From: Dehalococcoidia bacterium UBA1141
GTDB taxonomy: Bacteria > Chloroflexota > Dehalococcoidia > Lucifugimonadales > UBA3495
NCBI GenBank assembly: GCA_002311385.1
Contig: DCAE01000055.1
Span: 562 to 16,406 of the forward strand
Direction: 5' to 3'
DNA length: 15,845 bases
Positions 7,631 through 14,517 of this stretch are shown piece by piece (positions within the stretch are counted from its first letter, which is position 1; each line of letters starts with the position of its first letter). Made by a program: the position numbers and the translations under genes. The notes under the pieces are model-generated. The model was not told where the DNA came from, made no database searches, and saw only the letters and a program-made list of their open reading frames with translations.

Positions 7631-8740
7631 TCAGAATCCGTAGAGGCGGACGCAGTTGTCCCACAGGAACTTGCGCTTGGTCTCATCGGATAGGGGCATC
7701 TCTAAAAACTTGTCCACCGAATTGGGATACTTGGAATCGGCATGAGGATAGTCGGTGGAAAACACTATGTTGTCCTCAAGGCCGAACTTCGTGACAATCT
7801 CCGCTGGCATCTCGTCGCATTCCACGGACAGGAAACATTGGCGGCGGAAATACTCGCTGGGCGTCAATTTTAGGTCCGGATGGTCGTACTTCCCGCTCAT
7901 TTCTTGGTGCTCGTCCAGCCTCCACAATAGCCAGGGCGCCCAAGAACAGTTGCCCTCCAAGAACGCCACTGTCAGCTTTGGAAAACGCTCCAGAACGCCC
8001 CCTCCCACTATGTCCACCACCGCAAGCATCATACCCATTGGATGGGTGCAGGTGTGATACATCATGTGGGTCTCGAACTGAGTGCCTACTTGGGGCAGGT
8101 CGACCTTGCCGCCTTCGTGGAAGCAAATCGGGACGTTGAGCCGCTGAATCTCCTCCCACAGAGGATCATAGTACGGGTCGTGCCAGTTTTTGCCGTTCAC
8201 TTGGTTGGGACGCATGAATACAGTCCTGAAACCGAGCTCCTCCACCGCCCGCTGGGCTTCTTTGACCGCCTCGTCCACGTCGTGAGGGGGAATCATGGCA
8301 GAGCCATGGAGCCGGCCGGGGTTTTGCCCGCAGAAATCCGATAGCCAAGCGTTGTAGGCACGGGAGATAGCCGCCGCCAGTCCTGGATCCATATCGTCCA
8401 TCCCCAAGGTGAAAAGGCCGCGGCTGGGGAAAAGAATAGCCACATCAATGCCCTCATTTTCCATGGCCATCACCTGGGAATCGCTGTTCCAGTCCATTGC
8501 TTGGGAATCCTTGTAGACCACCATCTGTTCTTCCATGATTGGGGTTATAGCGTTGGTGTAGCTGCGGTTGGGTGTGGGAAACACTCGGCCTTCTACTTCC
8601 ACGCCCAAATCTCGAAAATGACGGTTCAGACCAACGGGCGCCCGGTCTAAATACTCGGGCTCCATGTATTTTTGCCACAGATCAGCCGGCTCCACGATGT
8701 GCATATCCGAGTCCATGACCCTAAATCCGTTTCTTGCCAT
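7631..8740 (-). CDS. amidohydrolase family 2 protein (ACMSD-like metal-dependent hydrolase/decarboxylase)
   Basis: This 369-residue TIM-barrel protein belongs to the amidohydrolase-related group (PF04909) that includes aminocarboxymuconate-semialdehyde decarboxylase and resorcylate/5-carboxyvanillate-type decarboxylases. Metal-site elements are visible: VMDSDMHIVEP with His14 and Glu17, ICFHEGG with His208, LEGNCSWAPW around Glu262, and FSTDYPHADSKYP with Asp330 and His333. The C-terminal WDNCVRLYGF is typical. The HxxE rather than HxH first motif marks the common environmental subgroup of unassigned function. Start ATG 8740 has GGGAG and AGGGA upstream. It is the last gene of a likely operon with RidA (58-nt gap) and the Rieske oxygenase. 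A role after ring hydroxylation, for example decarboxylation or hydrolysis of an oxidised product, is an inference from these neighbours. Confidence 0.88.
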   Translation of the reverse strand: MARNGFRVMDSDMHIVEPADLWQKYMEPEYLDRAPVGLNRHFRDLGVEVEGRVFPTPNRSYTNAITPIMEEQMVVYKDSQAMDWNSDSQVMAMENEGIDVAILFPSRGLFTLGMDDMDPGLAAAISRAYNAWLSDFCGQNPGRLHGSAMIPPHDVDEAVKEAQRAVEELGFRTVFMRPNQVNGKNWHDPYYDPLWEEIQRLNVPICFHEGGKVDLPQVGTQFETHMMYHTCTHPMGMMLAVVDIVGGGVLERFPKLTVAFLEGNCSWAPWLLWRLDEHQEMSGKYDHPDLKLTPSEYFRRQCFLSVECDEMPAEIVTKFGLEDNIVFSTDYPHADSKYPNSVDKFLEMPLSDETKRKFLWDNCVRLYGF

Positions 8741-8798
8741 TCCCTAATTCTCCCGTTCTGTTTTTGGTGACACCCGACCAAGATAATTCCTGCCAATG

Positions 8799-9182
8799 TC
8801 AGATAGCGGCAATGACCTCGACTTCTATGCGGAAATCGGTATCAAACAACCCGGAACATACAACTAGAGTGCTGACCGGGAGGGCGTCCGGTGGGATGGC
8901 CTTGATTCTTTCTTGCACGTAAAAAGGGATGTCCTCTCGGTGTGTAACAAATATGTTGATTTTTTTGATTTGCCGCATGTTGCTCCCAGCGGACTCCAAC
9001 GCTACCTTGATGTTTTTGAATATTTGCTCAGCTTGCGCCCGGCCGTCACCAATACCAACTTTATTGCCGCGCTCGTCAAATGACACTTGGCCAGCTACGT
9101 AAACCGTGTTTCCGTCGATGACCACATTGCTATAGCCACCAGGGTTATATATACCCGGAGGGTTGTTCCTGATTATCGCCAT
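8799..9182 (-). CDS. RidA/YjgF-family protein lacking the canonical arginine
   Basis: The product has 127 residues, the usual RidA length, and folds as a chorismate-mutase-like trimer subunit in this family. Recognisable features are VYVAGQVSFDERGN (27-40), the QAEQIFKNIKVALESAGS helix, VTHREDIPFY and the C-terminal FRIEVEVIAAI. Archetypal RidA hydrolyses reactive enamines/imines using an Arg in a PARS/T motif (Arg105 in E. coli); here the aligned segment is LPVSTLVV with Ser104, so that chemistry is doubtful. ATG 9182 is chosen because GGAGG lies 5 nt upstream; the in-frame ATG 9194 would overlap that Shine-Dalgarno. It sits between the Rieske oxygenase (72-nt gap) and the amidohydrolase. 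RidA paralogues lacking the Arg are often found inside catabolic operons, where they may act on pathway intermediates. Confidence 0.9.
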   Translation of the reverse strand: MAIIRNNPPGIYNPGGYSNVVIDGNTVYVAGQVSFDERGNKVGIGDGRAQAEQIFKNIKVALESAGSNMRQIKKINIFVTHREDIPFYVQERIKAIPPDALPVSTLVVCSGLFDTDFRIEVEVIAAI

Positions 9183-9254
9183 TACCGCCTCCATTTATCG
9201 GCTGCGTGATGCCTGTAACTGGCCTTGCTCAGCTTGGCCCCTACCCGGATGAAC

Positions 9255-10535
9255 CTAATCGGTCGACTTGGGCAACTGTTGGGGATTGTTTATGTACTGT
9301 TGGGCCACCTTTAGTCCGGTTTCCCGGAGCAAGATGACGTCCTCCGGTTCCGTAGGCGCCGCTGGAATGTGCATCACAGTGTCGCTGGCATTGGTTCGAG
9401 TTAGACCGTTGTCGTCCGTTGGCGCAGGGACGGGTTCCTGTCCTTCAAGTAAATTTCTGATGTGCTTTCTCAGCAGGTTTCTCAGTAGTATGACGCCAAC
9501 GTCGGAAGTGGCCAGGTGCTCCAAATCATGGACAGTTATATCCCTTTGCCCTACCAATGCATCATAGTCTCCAGGAATTCGCTGGCGCTCCTCGTAAGGG
9601 CGGTCATTTATCTGACCGAAATCAACTATTGAAGGGATGTCGTCAATGCCGTCTGGGATAATTCGGTAGCTAAACTTAACGGTCTGTACGTCGTCGATTG
9701 GGACCGCCCACTGGCACATGATAGGCGGTTGGCGCGGATGCTCCACCCGGCCATTTTCCATGTTTGCGCCGAACTGGTGGATATTTGGCAGCATGAACTC
9801 CCCCATCCGTAGCCAAACATTCTCGTCAACCCGGCGAGTGGCGATATAGGTCATGCCCACAGGGGTATCCATGAATTCCAATTCCGCTAGAACACCAAAT
9901 TCGTCGGTGAATTGAGTACCGGCTGTCCTTGTGTGCAGGAATGAAAGGTGCACCGGATCCATGCTGTTTTCTTTTATCTGCAGCCAATTGCAATCGTTGT
10001 ATTCTCTGCGGTTGGCCACGATTCTTGTGCCTGGCCAGTGATAGGTGTCGTAGACGGGAAACGCGGGCTTCAATTCGGTGGGGCCCAGGTAGGCAAATAC
10101 CAGCCCTTTAAATTCATGAGTTGGGTAAGCGCCGTGGCACAATCGGTCTTTCATCGTGCTGTCCACCGGCTCGCCCGGTGTCTCTAGGATTACTCCATCG
10201 GTATCAAATAACCATCCGTGGTAGCAACACCTAATTCCCTTTTCAGACACAAGACCGAACTCCAAGGACGTGCCTCTGTGGGGACAATGAAGCTCCAAAC
10301 AGCCAATTTGGCCGCTAAAATCCCGGAAAACGACCAAATCCTCCCCCATAATCTTAATAGCCATCGGAAGGTCTGTGAGTTCGCTGGTTAGACAAACTGG
10401 CTGCCAAAAGCGACGAAGATACTCCCCGCAAGGGGTTCCGGGCCCAACATGGGTAAGCTCACTGTCTTCTCGAGGTACCGCAGTGTGTTTGTAGGCGCCG
10501 TACGGCTCGGTCAGGAAAACTGCTCTAGTCGTCAA
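9255..10535 (-). CDS. Rieske non-heme iron oxygenase, alpha subunit
   Basis: This 426-residue protein has an N-terminal Rieske domain with C84-P-H86 and C103-x2-H106 (CPHRG and CCYHGW) binding the [2Fe-2S] cluster. The catalytic domain holds a mononuclear iron site: His196 and His201 in MDPVHLSFLH, and Asp345 in the EHLATSDVGVILLR segment. The C-terminal architecture and this last motif resemble the phthalate-dioxygenase/LigXa-type oxygenases, which hydroxylate aromatics or remove O- or N-alkyl groups. The start is TTG 10535, supported by AGAGG 6 nt upstream and by the family-typical GPGTPCGEYLRRFWQPVC that follows soon after. Such enzymes need a reductase, and no reductase or ferredoxin gene is in this window, so electrons must come from elsewhere. 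It heads the minus-strand group with RidA and the amidohydrolase. The substrate is unknown. Confidence 0.92.
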   Translation of the reverse strand: MTTRAVFLTEPYGAYKHTAVPREDSELTHVGPGTPCGEYLRRFWQPVCLTSELTDLPMAIKIMGEDLVVFRDFSGQIGCLELHCPHRGTSLEFGLVSEKGIRCCYHGWLFDTDGVILETPGEPVDSTMKDRLCHGAYPTHEFKGLVFAYLGPTELKPAFPVYDTYHWPGTRIVANRREYNDCNWLQIKENSMDPVHLSFLHTRTAGTQFTDEFGVLAELEFMDTPVGMTYIATRRVDENVWLRMGEFMLPNIHQFGANMENGRVEHPRQPPIMCQWAVPIDDVQTVKFSYRIIPDGIDDIPSIVDFGQINDRPYEERQRIPGDYDALVGQRDITVHDLEHLATSDVGVILLRNLLRKHIRNLLEGQEPVPAPTDDNGLTRTNASDTVMHIPAAPTEPEDVILLRETGLKVAQQYINNPQQLPKSTD

Positions 10536-10633
10536 TTTACACCTCTCGGTTGCAATATCGTCCTAATTTTCACAGATCCGTCCGGGCGTGTTTTGCTCAA
10601 GTAATGCTTCGGTAATTAAAAGCCTTATAAACT

Positions 10634-10662
10634 TTGATCAACGTTAACTCAGCAGATATTTA
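10634..10662 (+). promoter_or_regulatory. weak promoter/operator candidate in the divergent region
   Basis: TTGATC (10634-10639, 4/6 to the -35 consensus) and TATTTA (10657-10662, 3/6 to the -10 consensus) are spaced by 17 nt ahead of the gene at 10679. The same stretch contains the overlapping palindromes TTGATCAA, AACGTT and GTTAAC, which could serve as an operator between the divergent Rieske and hypothetical genes. The match is weak. Confidence 0.2.
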
Positions 10663-10678
10663 GAGAGCAGCGGCTAAC

Positions 10679-11131
10679 ATGCGCTCAACGGAAATTCAAA
10701 ACGACACTACTAGCTTTAAAACTTCATTCACGCCTCTAGGCGAGGCCCCCGGAGCTTCTGTATCCGCACCCCCAGGGTGCAGGCAACGATCCGATTACCG
10801 CAGCCGTGAGCGCGCCGCTCCAGTGCTTGTTGAGGCAACCGTCCATTGGTGGAGGGGCGACGAACGTCGCGGCAACTGCGCGCCCAATCAATTCGGCGTG
10901 ATGCCAACCACTCCCGTTCGGTTCAGTTGTATCGGAGCCTTGACCCCCAAATTTCCGAGACGATACCGAATAGATTTGGCACAGGCTCTCGACTGGCTGC
11001 CGGAATTAACTCAGCGAGAGTTGAAAGGCCTGGGTGCGTCATTGGTTGAAGCCGTAGCAATAAAGTTGGGTGTAGATGTCGCTCCACTGAACTGCGACAT
11101 TCTAGACCTGACCAACCCTGAGGCACCTTAG
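10679..11131 (+). CDS. hypothetical protein, 150 residues
   Basis: I do not recognise this protein. The frame begins at ATG 10679 and ends at TAG 11131, 21 nt from the stop of the convergent NHL gene. The first half is Ser/Pro/Arg-rich and low in predicted structure. The second half (about 95-150) looks protein-like, with RYRIDLAQALDWLPELTQ, a helix ELKGLGASLVEAVAIKLG and an acidic end. It has three cysteines in the latter two-thirds but no clear metal motif, and no signal peptide or membrane segment. It is the only plus-strand reading frame between two minus-strand catabolic blocks. It might be a small regulator or accessory protein, but nothing in the sequence shows this. It could also be a chance frame, since no strong Shine-Dalgarno precedes it. 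Confidence 0.4.
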   Translation: MRSTEIQNDTTSFKTSFTPLGEAPGASVSAPPGCRQRSDYRSRERAAPVLVEATVHWWRGDERRGNCAPNQFGVMPTTPVRFSCIGALTPKFPRRYRIDLAQALDWLPELTQRELKGLGASLVEAVAIKLGVDVAPLNCDILDLTNPEAP

Positions 11132-11152
11132 TCAATTACCAAACAACGATTG

Positions 11153-12028
11153 TTAACCCCTTTTAACGTACTTATCAATAGTGTCCGGTATCCCCGCCAG
11201 GTAAATATCGCCTCTGGAATCAACCCAACTACCGTGACCGGACCCACGGCACTCGAACCGGGACACCACGCCACCGTCCTTGTCCAAAACGCTGATGCGG
11301 GCAGAAGCGCCATCAACCTGGCCTTCACTCACGTGGTACAGGCCATCTTTGTCCATGCTGATGTCCATGGGCCGCTTGATGTCGGTCCACATGGTGATGT
11401 ACTCGCCGTCCAACGTAAATAGTTGGATGCGGTGATTCTCGCGGTCGCAGACCAAGATGCGGTCACCGTCCACAATCAAGCTATGGGGCAGGTGGAATTC
11501 GCTAGGACCGGATTTGCCGGGTTGCCCCCAAGAGGAGATAAGTTGACCGTCATGGCTGAACCTGTGCACTCTGGCGTTGCGATACCCGTCGGAAACGTAC
11601 AAATCGCCCGATGGCGATGGCACCAACTCGCTGGGGTAATTAAACGGCCCAGCAGCCCTAGGACAAAGGTCTCCCGGTTTTTCGCAACCCGTGTCAGAAT
11701 GCTCTCCATGCCTGCCCAACATCTGTATCGGCTTGCCGTCTAATGTATACATGAGGCACGTGGAGGCATCCCGGTCAGTCACATAAACGATGTCCTTCTC
11801 TATGTATATGCCGTGGGCGAAGAGGAACGAGCCGTTGCCCCATGAGTCGGTTAGATTGCCATCCCGGTCGAAAATCAGCACCGGCGGGTCCTTGCGCTGA
11901 AAAGCGAAGACCCGGTCTTGGTCATCGGTGGTGATTGCGCTAACCATGCCGAAACTTTCGCCCGGCGGCAATTTGGCCCAGTCCTCGATTAGTTCATAGA
12001 TATGCTTGCCTGTGCCGACTGTTGTCAT
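11153..12028 (-). CDS. NHL-repeat beta-propeller, peptidyl-alpha-hydroxyglycine lyase (PAL)-like
   Basis: The 291-residue product is built of NHL repeats forming a predicted beta-propeller, for example VYVTDRD, LYVSDGYRNARVHRFSHDG and ILVCDRENHRIQLFTLDG. The pattern closely follows the lyase domain of peptidylglycine amidating enzyme, which cleaves an alpha-hydroxyglycine into an amide and glyoxylate. By motif matching, the zinc-ligand histidines correspond to His72 (FAHGI), His182 (LPHSL) and His265 (GSGHGSW). The active-site Tyr and Arg correspond to Tyr149 (SDGYRN) and perhaps Arg45. There is no signal peptide, so it is likely cytoplasmic, unlike secreted animal PAL. ATG 12028 has GGAGG 10 nt upstream. 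It follows the LLM oxidoreductase after 84 nt. A lyase for hydroxylated N-alkyl intermediates is an attractive inference, but many bacterial homologues are functionally unassigned and a binding or scaffold role is possible. Confidence 0.85.
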   Translation of the reverse strand: MTTVGTGKHIYELIEDWAKLPPGESFGMVSAITTDDQDRVFAFQRKDPPVLIFDRDGNLTDSWGNGSFLFAHGIYIEKDIVYVTDRDASTCLMYTLDGKPIQMLGRHGEHSDTGCEKPGDLCPRAAGPFNYPSELVPSPSGDLYVSDGYRNARVHRFSHDGQLISSWGQPGKSGPSEFHLPHSLIVDGDRILVCDRENHRIQLFTLDGEYITMWTDIKRPMDISMDKDGLYHVSEGQVDGASARISVLDKDGGVVSRFECRGSGHGSWVDSRGDIYLAGIPDTIDKYVKRG

Positions 12029-12082
12029 TGAATTAGTGCCTCCAAAATCTAACTTTGCTGTTTAATCAACAGCGGGCAGAGT

Positions 12083-12127
12083 CTGGGCGGTAATTGGTTA
12101 AACGGTATTTGGTTAAACAGTGATTGG
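12083..12127. repeat. three 15-bp tandem repeats across the LLM gene stop codon
   Basis: On the minus strand the units are CCAATCACTGTTTAA (12127-12113), CCAAATACCGTTTAA (12112-12098) and CCAATTACCGCCCAG (12097-12083). Units 1 and 2 agree at 12 of 15 positions, and unit 3 agrees less well. The period is five codons. The first unit encodes the last residues PITV plus the TAA stop of the flavin oxidoreductase; the second unit repeats the same in frame (PNTV plus TAA), and in the third the stop is CAG. Confidence 0.75.
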
Positions 12128-13339
12128 ATGTAATTCGCTAGCCGGCGTCTGGGCCAGGCTTATGGGCGAATCGACCTCGAATGGGCTGTCTAGGCCCAAG
12201 TCTTTGCCAATCTCTCGCAGGGCCGGCATGACTTCCTGTCCCATCAGGCGGATGCAGTCCATGGAGTCCGCATGGTCAACTTTGCCGTCGTTGCCCCAAA
12301 GGGCCAAGATAGACGGTCGAGTCTCTTGTAGAATCTCTTTCAGGCTGGCTATTACTTGGTCTGGGGTCCCAGCGATAATGTTTTTCGTCGCCAACTGTTG
12401 CTCAAAGCCGTCTGCCCTCTGGGTGGTCTGGGTTTCCGCCCTGCGCCTTCTTGATTCAGGCGAGCTATAACCTGGTGGGCTAAACCAGACGGGATGGCCC
12501 AAGCCGGTGAACTCGCCTAGCATCCACATGAACTCTCGTCCGTTCTTCATTGCCTTTTCTTCGGTATCGGCAACGTGGCAGCGGATGAGATATCCTCGTT
12601 GCTCCGGGCCCGACTTGTAGCCCACGCGTTCCGCAGCCTTATCGTAAACGTCCCAGATATTGTTGGTCTGCTGGATTGTCGTATTCAGGCAGATGTAAGG
12701 GTAGCGGTGCTCAGCGGCCCAGATTACCGTTTCTGGGCTGGAGACGCCGGGTATCCAGATGCGAGGATGCGGTTTTTGTAGCGGTAGAGCCCAGGGGTTC
12801 ACCACCCGGAACTGGTAATGGTTACCCTCCCAGCGGAAGGGGCCCGGCTCGGACCACAACTTAATCAACAGGTCATGGGCTTCCTCAAACCGCTCCCGGT
12901 TGTAGGCAGGATTTGTATTGTTCGCCAGTTGCTCCGAGCCGCCACCGCGGACAAATCCGGAAACTAGGCGGCCCTTGGAAATCATGTCTACCATAGCAAT
13001 CTCTTCCGCCAGTTGAATGGGGTTCTCCGACACGGGCAGAGGATTGCCCAAAAGGACGATTTTTACCTTGTCGGTCATGGCGGCCAGGATGGACGCATAC
13101 ATATTTATTCTGGCTTGCATGCAGAAGGGAGCATTGTGGTGTTCGTTTAGCATTATTCCGTCTACGCCCACCTCCTCAGCGTAGAGGTACTCTTCGATAC
13201 GTTCGTTGTACAAGCGGCTTCCGTCTACGGCATTAAAGTGCTTGTTGGACAGCATCAGGGCGCTGATGCCCCCGGCTTTTCTTGCTTCCTCTTCAGGATA
13301 GTCGGACATGGGCTGTTCGGTGAAATACATCAGGTGCAT
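12113..13339 (-). CDS. LLM class flavin-dependent oxidoreductase (luciferase-like monooxygenase)
   Basis: This 408-residue TIM-barrel protein belongs to the bacterial luciferase-like family (PF00296), whose members use reduced FMN or F420, often with oxygen, to oxidise organic substrates. Diagnostic features are EEVGVDGIMLNEHHN (NEHHN at 65-69), the VKIVLLGNPLPV strand, ENPIQLAEEIAMVDMISKGR (105-124), GFVRGGG and the later HPRIWIPGVSSPETVIWAA and NIIAGTPDQVIASLKEI segments. Length and order are normal for the FMN-dependent monooxygenase group that is abundant in SAR202-type Chloroflexota. ATG 13339 has a strong GGGGAGG 7-8 nt upstream. It lies 110 nt after the alpha/beta hydrolase gene and 84 nt before the NHL gene, all on the minus strand. 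It needs a flavin reductase, and none is seen here. Its last codons form part of a tandem repeat. Confidence 0.92.
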   Translation of the reverse strand: MHLMYFTEQPMSDYPEEEARKAGGISALMLSNKHFNAVDGSRLYNERIEEYLYAEEVGVDGIMLNEHHNAPFCMQARINMYASILAAMTDKVKIVLLGNPLPVSENPIQLAEEIAMVDMISKGRLVSGFVRGGGSEQLANNTNPAYNRERFEEAHDLLIKLWSEPGPFRWEGNHYQFRVVNPWALPLQKPHPRIWIPGVSSPETVIWAAEHRYPYICLNTTIQQTNNIWDVYDKAAERVGYKSGPEQRGYLIRCHVADTEEKAMKNGREFMWMLGEFTGLGHPVWFSPPGYSSPESRRRRAETQTTQRADGFEQQLATKNIIAGTPDQVIASLKEILQETRPSILALWGNDGKVDHADSMDCIRLMGQEVMPALREIGKDLGLDSPFEVDSPISLAQTPASELHPITV

Positions 13340-13421
13340 GGTTCAAACCTCCCCGCGTGTTGTTTATCAGCTTTAATATTTTTCGACTTCACTCTTGATA
13401 TGTAAAGTCCTGAACGAATAT

Positions 13422-13460
13422 TGGGCTCATATTTCTGAGGTCTGGGCTCCTATTTCTGAG
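13422..13460. repeat. 21-bp tandem duplication across the alpha/beta hydrolase stop codon
   Basis: TGGGCTCATATTTCTGAG (13422-13439) recurs as TGGGCTCCTATTTCTGAG (13443-13460) with one mismatch and a period of 21 bp, which is seven codons. The right copy holds the last codons and TAG stop (13452-13450, minus strand) of the hydrolase gene; in the left, downstream copy the stop-equivalent position reads TAT. The mismatch is the stop codon difference itself. Confidence 0.85.
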
Positions 13461-14241
13461 AGATGAATCCTGATATCAGCCCAGCGAGTTCCAGCGGCTT
13501 CTCCACGTCGGCGCAATGGCCGCTGCCAGCCAGCACTTCCAATCGGGCGTTAGGAATTAGATCGGCATACCTCTGTCCGCAACTTGCTGGCACAATCTTG
13601 TCATTCTCAGCCGACACTACCAACGTTGGAGTATCAACGGAACCCAGCAGATGGGGCAATGATTGGTCGAACATGTAGGGCTTCCAGGCCACCCGGATGA
13701 CCATCTCACGGTTCACTTCCCAAACTTCTCGCTGATCTACTGTGGTTTCCGACCCGTAAACCGCCTCAAATTTGGCTGAGTCATGGAAGCAAAGCCTGAC
13801 ATACTCATCGCCTGAGAGAAGGATTTGGTCGAGAATTTCCCCTTCGGTGGGCTGCACTCCCAAAGCTCCCACCAAGACCATACGGTCAAATATGTGGTGG
13901 CACATTGTTGCCATCTCGGCTGCCAGCCAGCCGCCGAATCCGATGCCCACGGCCGAAACGCTTTCCAAGCCCAGCTTCCTCATTAGCCACAGATGGCTCA
14001 AGGCCAAATCCCGGGCGCTGCGCATCCAATCCGGGCGGTCGGACTTCCCGAAACCCGGATGGGAGGGTACGTACAGCGTGAAGTTGCGGGCCAATTCATC
14101 ATAAAAGGGCTGCCAACCAGGGCTTCCCAGATCGTCTTGAAACAGGACCAGAGGGCTGCCGGTACCGCCTTTCATCAGGTGGACTTTGCCGAAGTCGACT
14201 TGCACAAACTCTTCAGTGAAGTTTGTAGCCGTGGTGCTCAT
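13450..14241 (-). CDS. alpha/beta hydrolase-fold protein with Gly at the nucleophile position
   Basis: The 263-residue product shows the alpha/beta hydrolase order: an early SPLVLFQDDLGSPGWQPFYD loop, VPSHPGFGKSDRP (58-70), the nucleophile elbow VGIGFGGWLAAEM (98-110), DTPTLVVSAENDKIVP with the acid Asp214, and VLAGSGHCADVEKP with the base His242. The elbow reads G-I-G-F-G where G-x-S-x-G is usual, so Gly101 replaces the catalytic serine (codon GGA, checked on the minus strand). Asp and His are kept, as is the oxyanion region. It may bind rather than hydrolyse its substrate, or use His-Asp base chemistry without a covalent intermediate. ATG 14241 has GGAGG 7 nt upstream. It is the first gene of the minus-strand group with the LLM oxidoreductase and NHL protein, which suggests a role on the same compound. 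Confidence 0.88.
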   Translation of the reverse strand: MSTTATNFTEEFVQVDFGKVHLMKGGTGSPLVLFQDDLGSPGWQPFYDELARNFTLYVPSHPGFGKSDRPDWMRSARDLALSHLWLMRKLGLESVSAVGIGFGGWLAAEMATMCHHIFDRMVLVGALGVQPTEGEILDQILLSGDEYVRLCFHDSAKFEAVYGSETTVDQREVWEVNREMVIRVAWKPYMFDQSLPHLLGSVDTPTLVVSAENDKIVPASCGQRYADLIPNARLEVLAGSGHCADVEKPLELAGLISGFISQK

Positions 14242-14478
14242 ATTTGTTCCTCCCAGATTTGACCCGCATGGTTATTCCCAATTGCCTAATTGATAAACGT
14301 CGATCGATTCGGCAAGCTCCGTCTAATTAACAGGCCAAAGTGACATGGCAAAATAGTCGAAGGTGGGTTGCGGTGCGTTGATTGTATCGGCAATGGACTA
14401 ACTGTCAAGGTTTTGCCGCTGGCCCCCAGTGATTATTTGGTCTCTCAATCTCCGGATCTCTCAGGGGGCAAGACATTG

Positions 14479-14507
14479 TTGCGGTGGGCATAGCTTGGGG
14501 TTAAAAT
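14479..14507 (+). promoter_or_regulatory. candidate sigma-70 promoter for the uracil-DNA glycosylase gene
   Basis: TTGCGG (14479-14484) and TAAAAT (14502-14507, 5/6 to TATAAT) are separated by 17 nt. Transcription would begin near 14514, only a few bases before TTG 14518. The gene would then be almost leaderless, or its true start is further downstream. Elsewhere the 276-nt divergent gap 14242-14517 shows only a GCCCCC/GGGGGC inverted repeat at 14422-14427 and 14464-14469. Confidence 0.3.
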
Positions 14508-14517
14508 TCTGCCATCT

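Noticed and set aside
9182..9194. ATG 9194 as the RidA start
   Set aside because: It would overlap the GGAGG Shine-Dalgarno that serves ATG 9182, and homologues start near the latter.
11142..11154. AACAA/TTGTT mini-hairpin at the junction of the hypothetical and NHL genes as a terminator
   Set aside because: Only 5 bp with a 3-nt loop and AT-rich; too weak to support.
14422..14469. GCCCCC...GGGGGC inverted repeat as a tRNA or riboswitch
   Set aside because: Only a 6-bp stem enclosing 36 nt with no tRNA arms or recognisable aptamer core.
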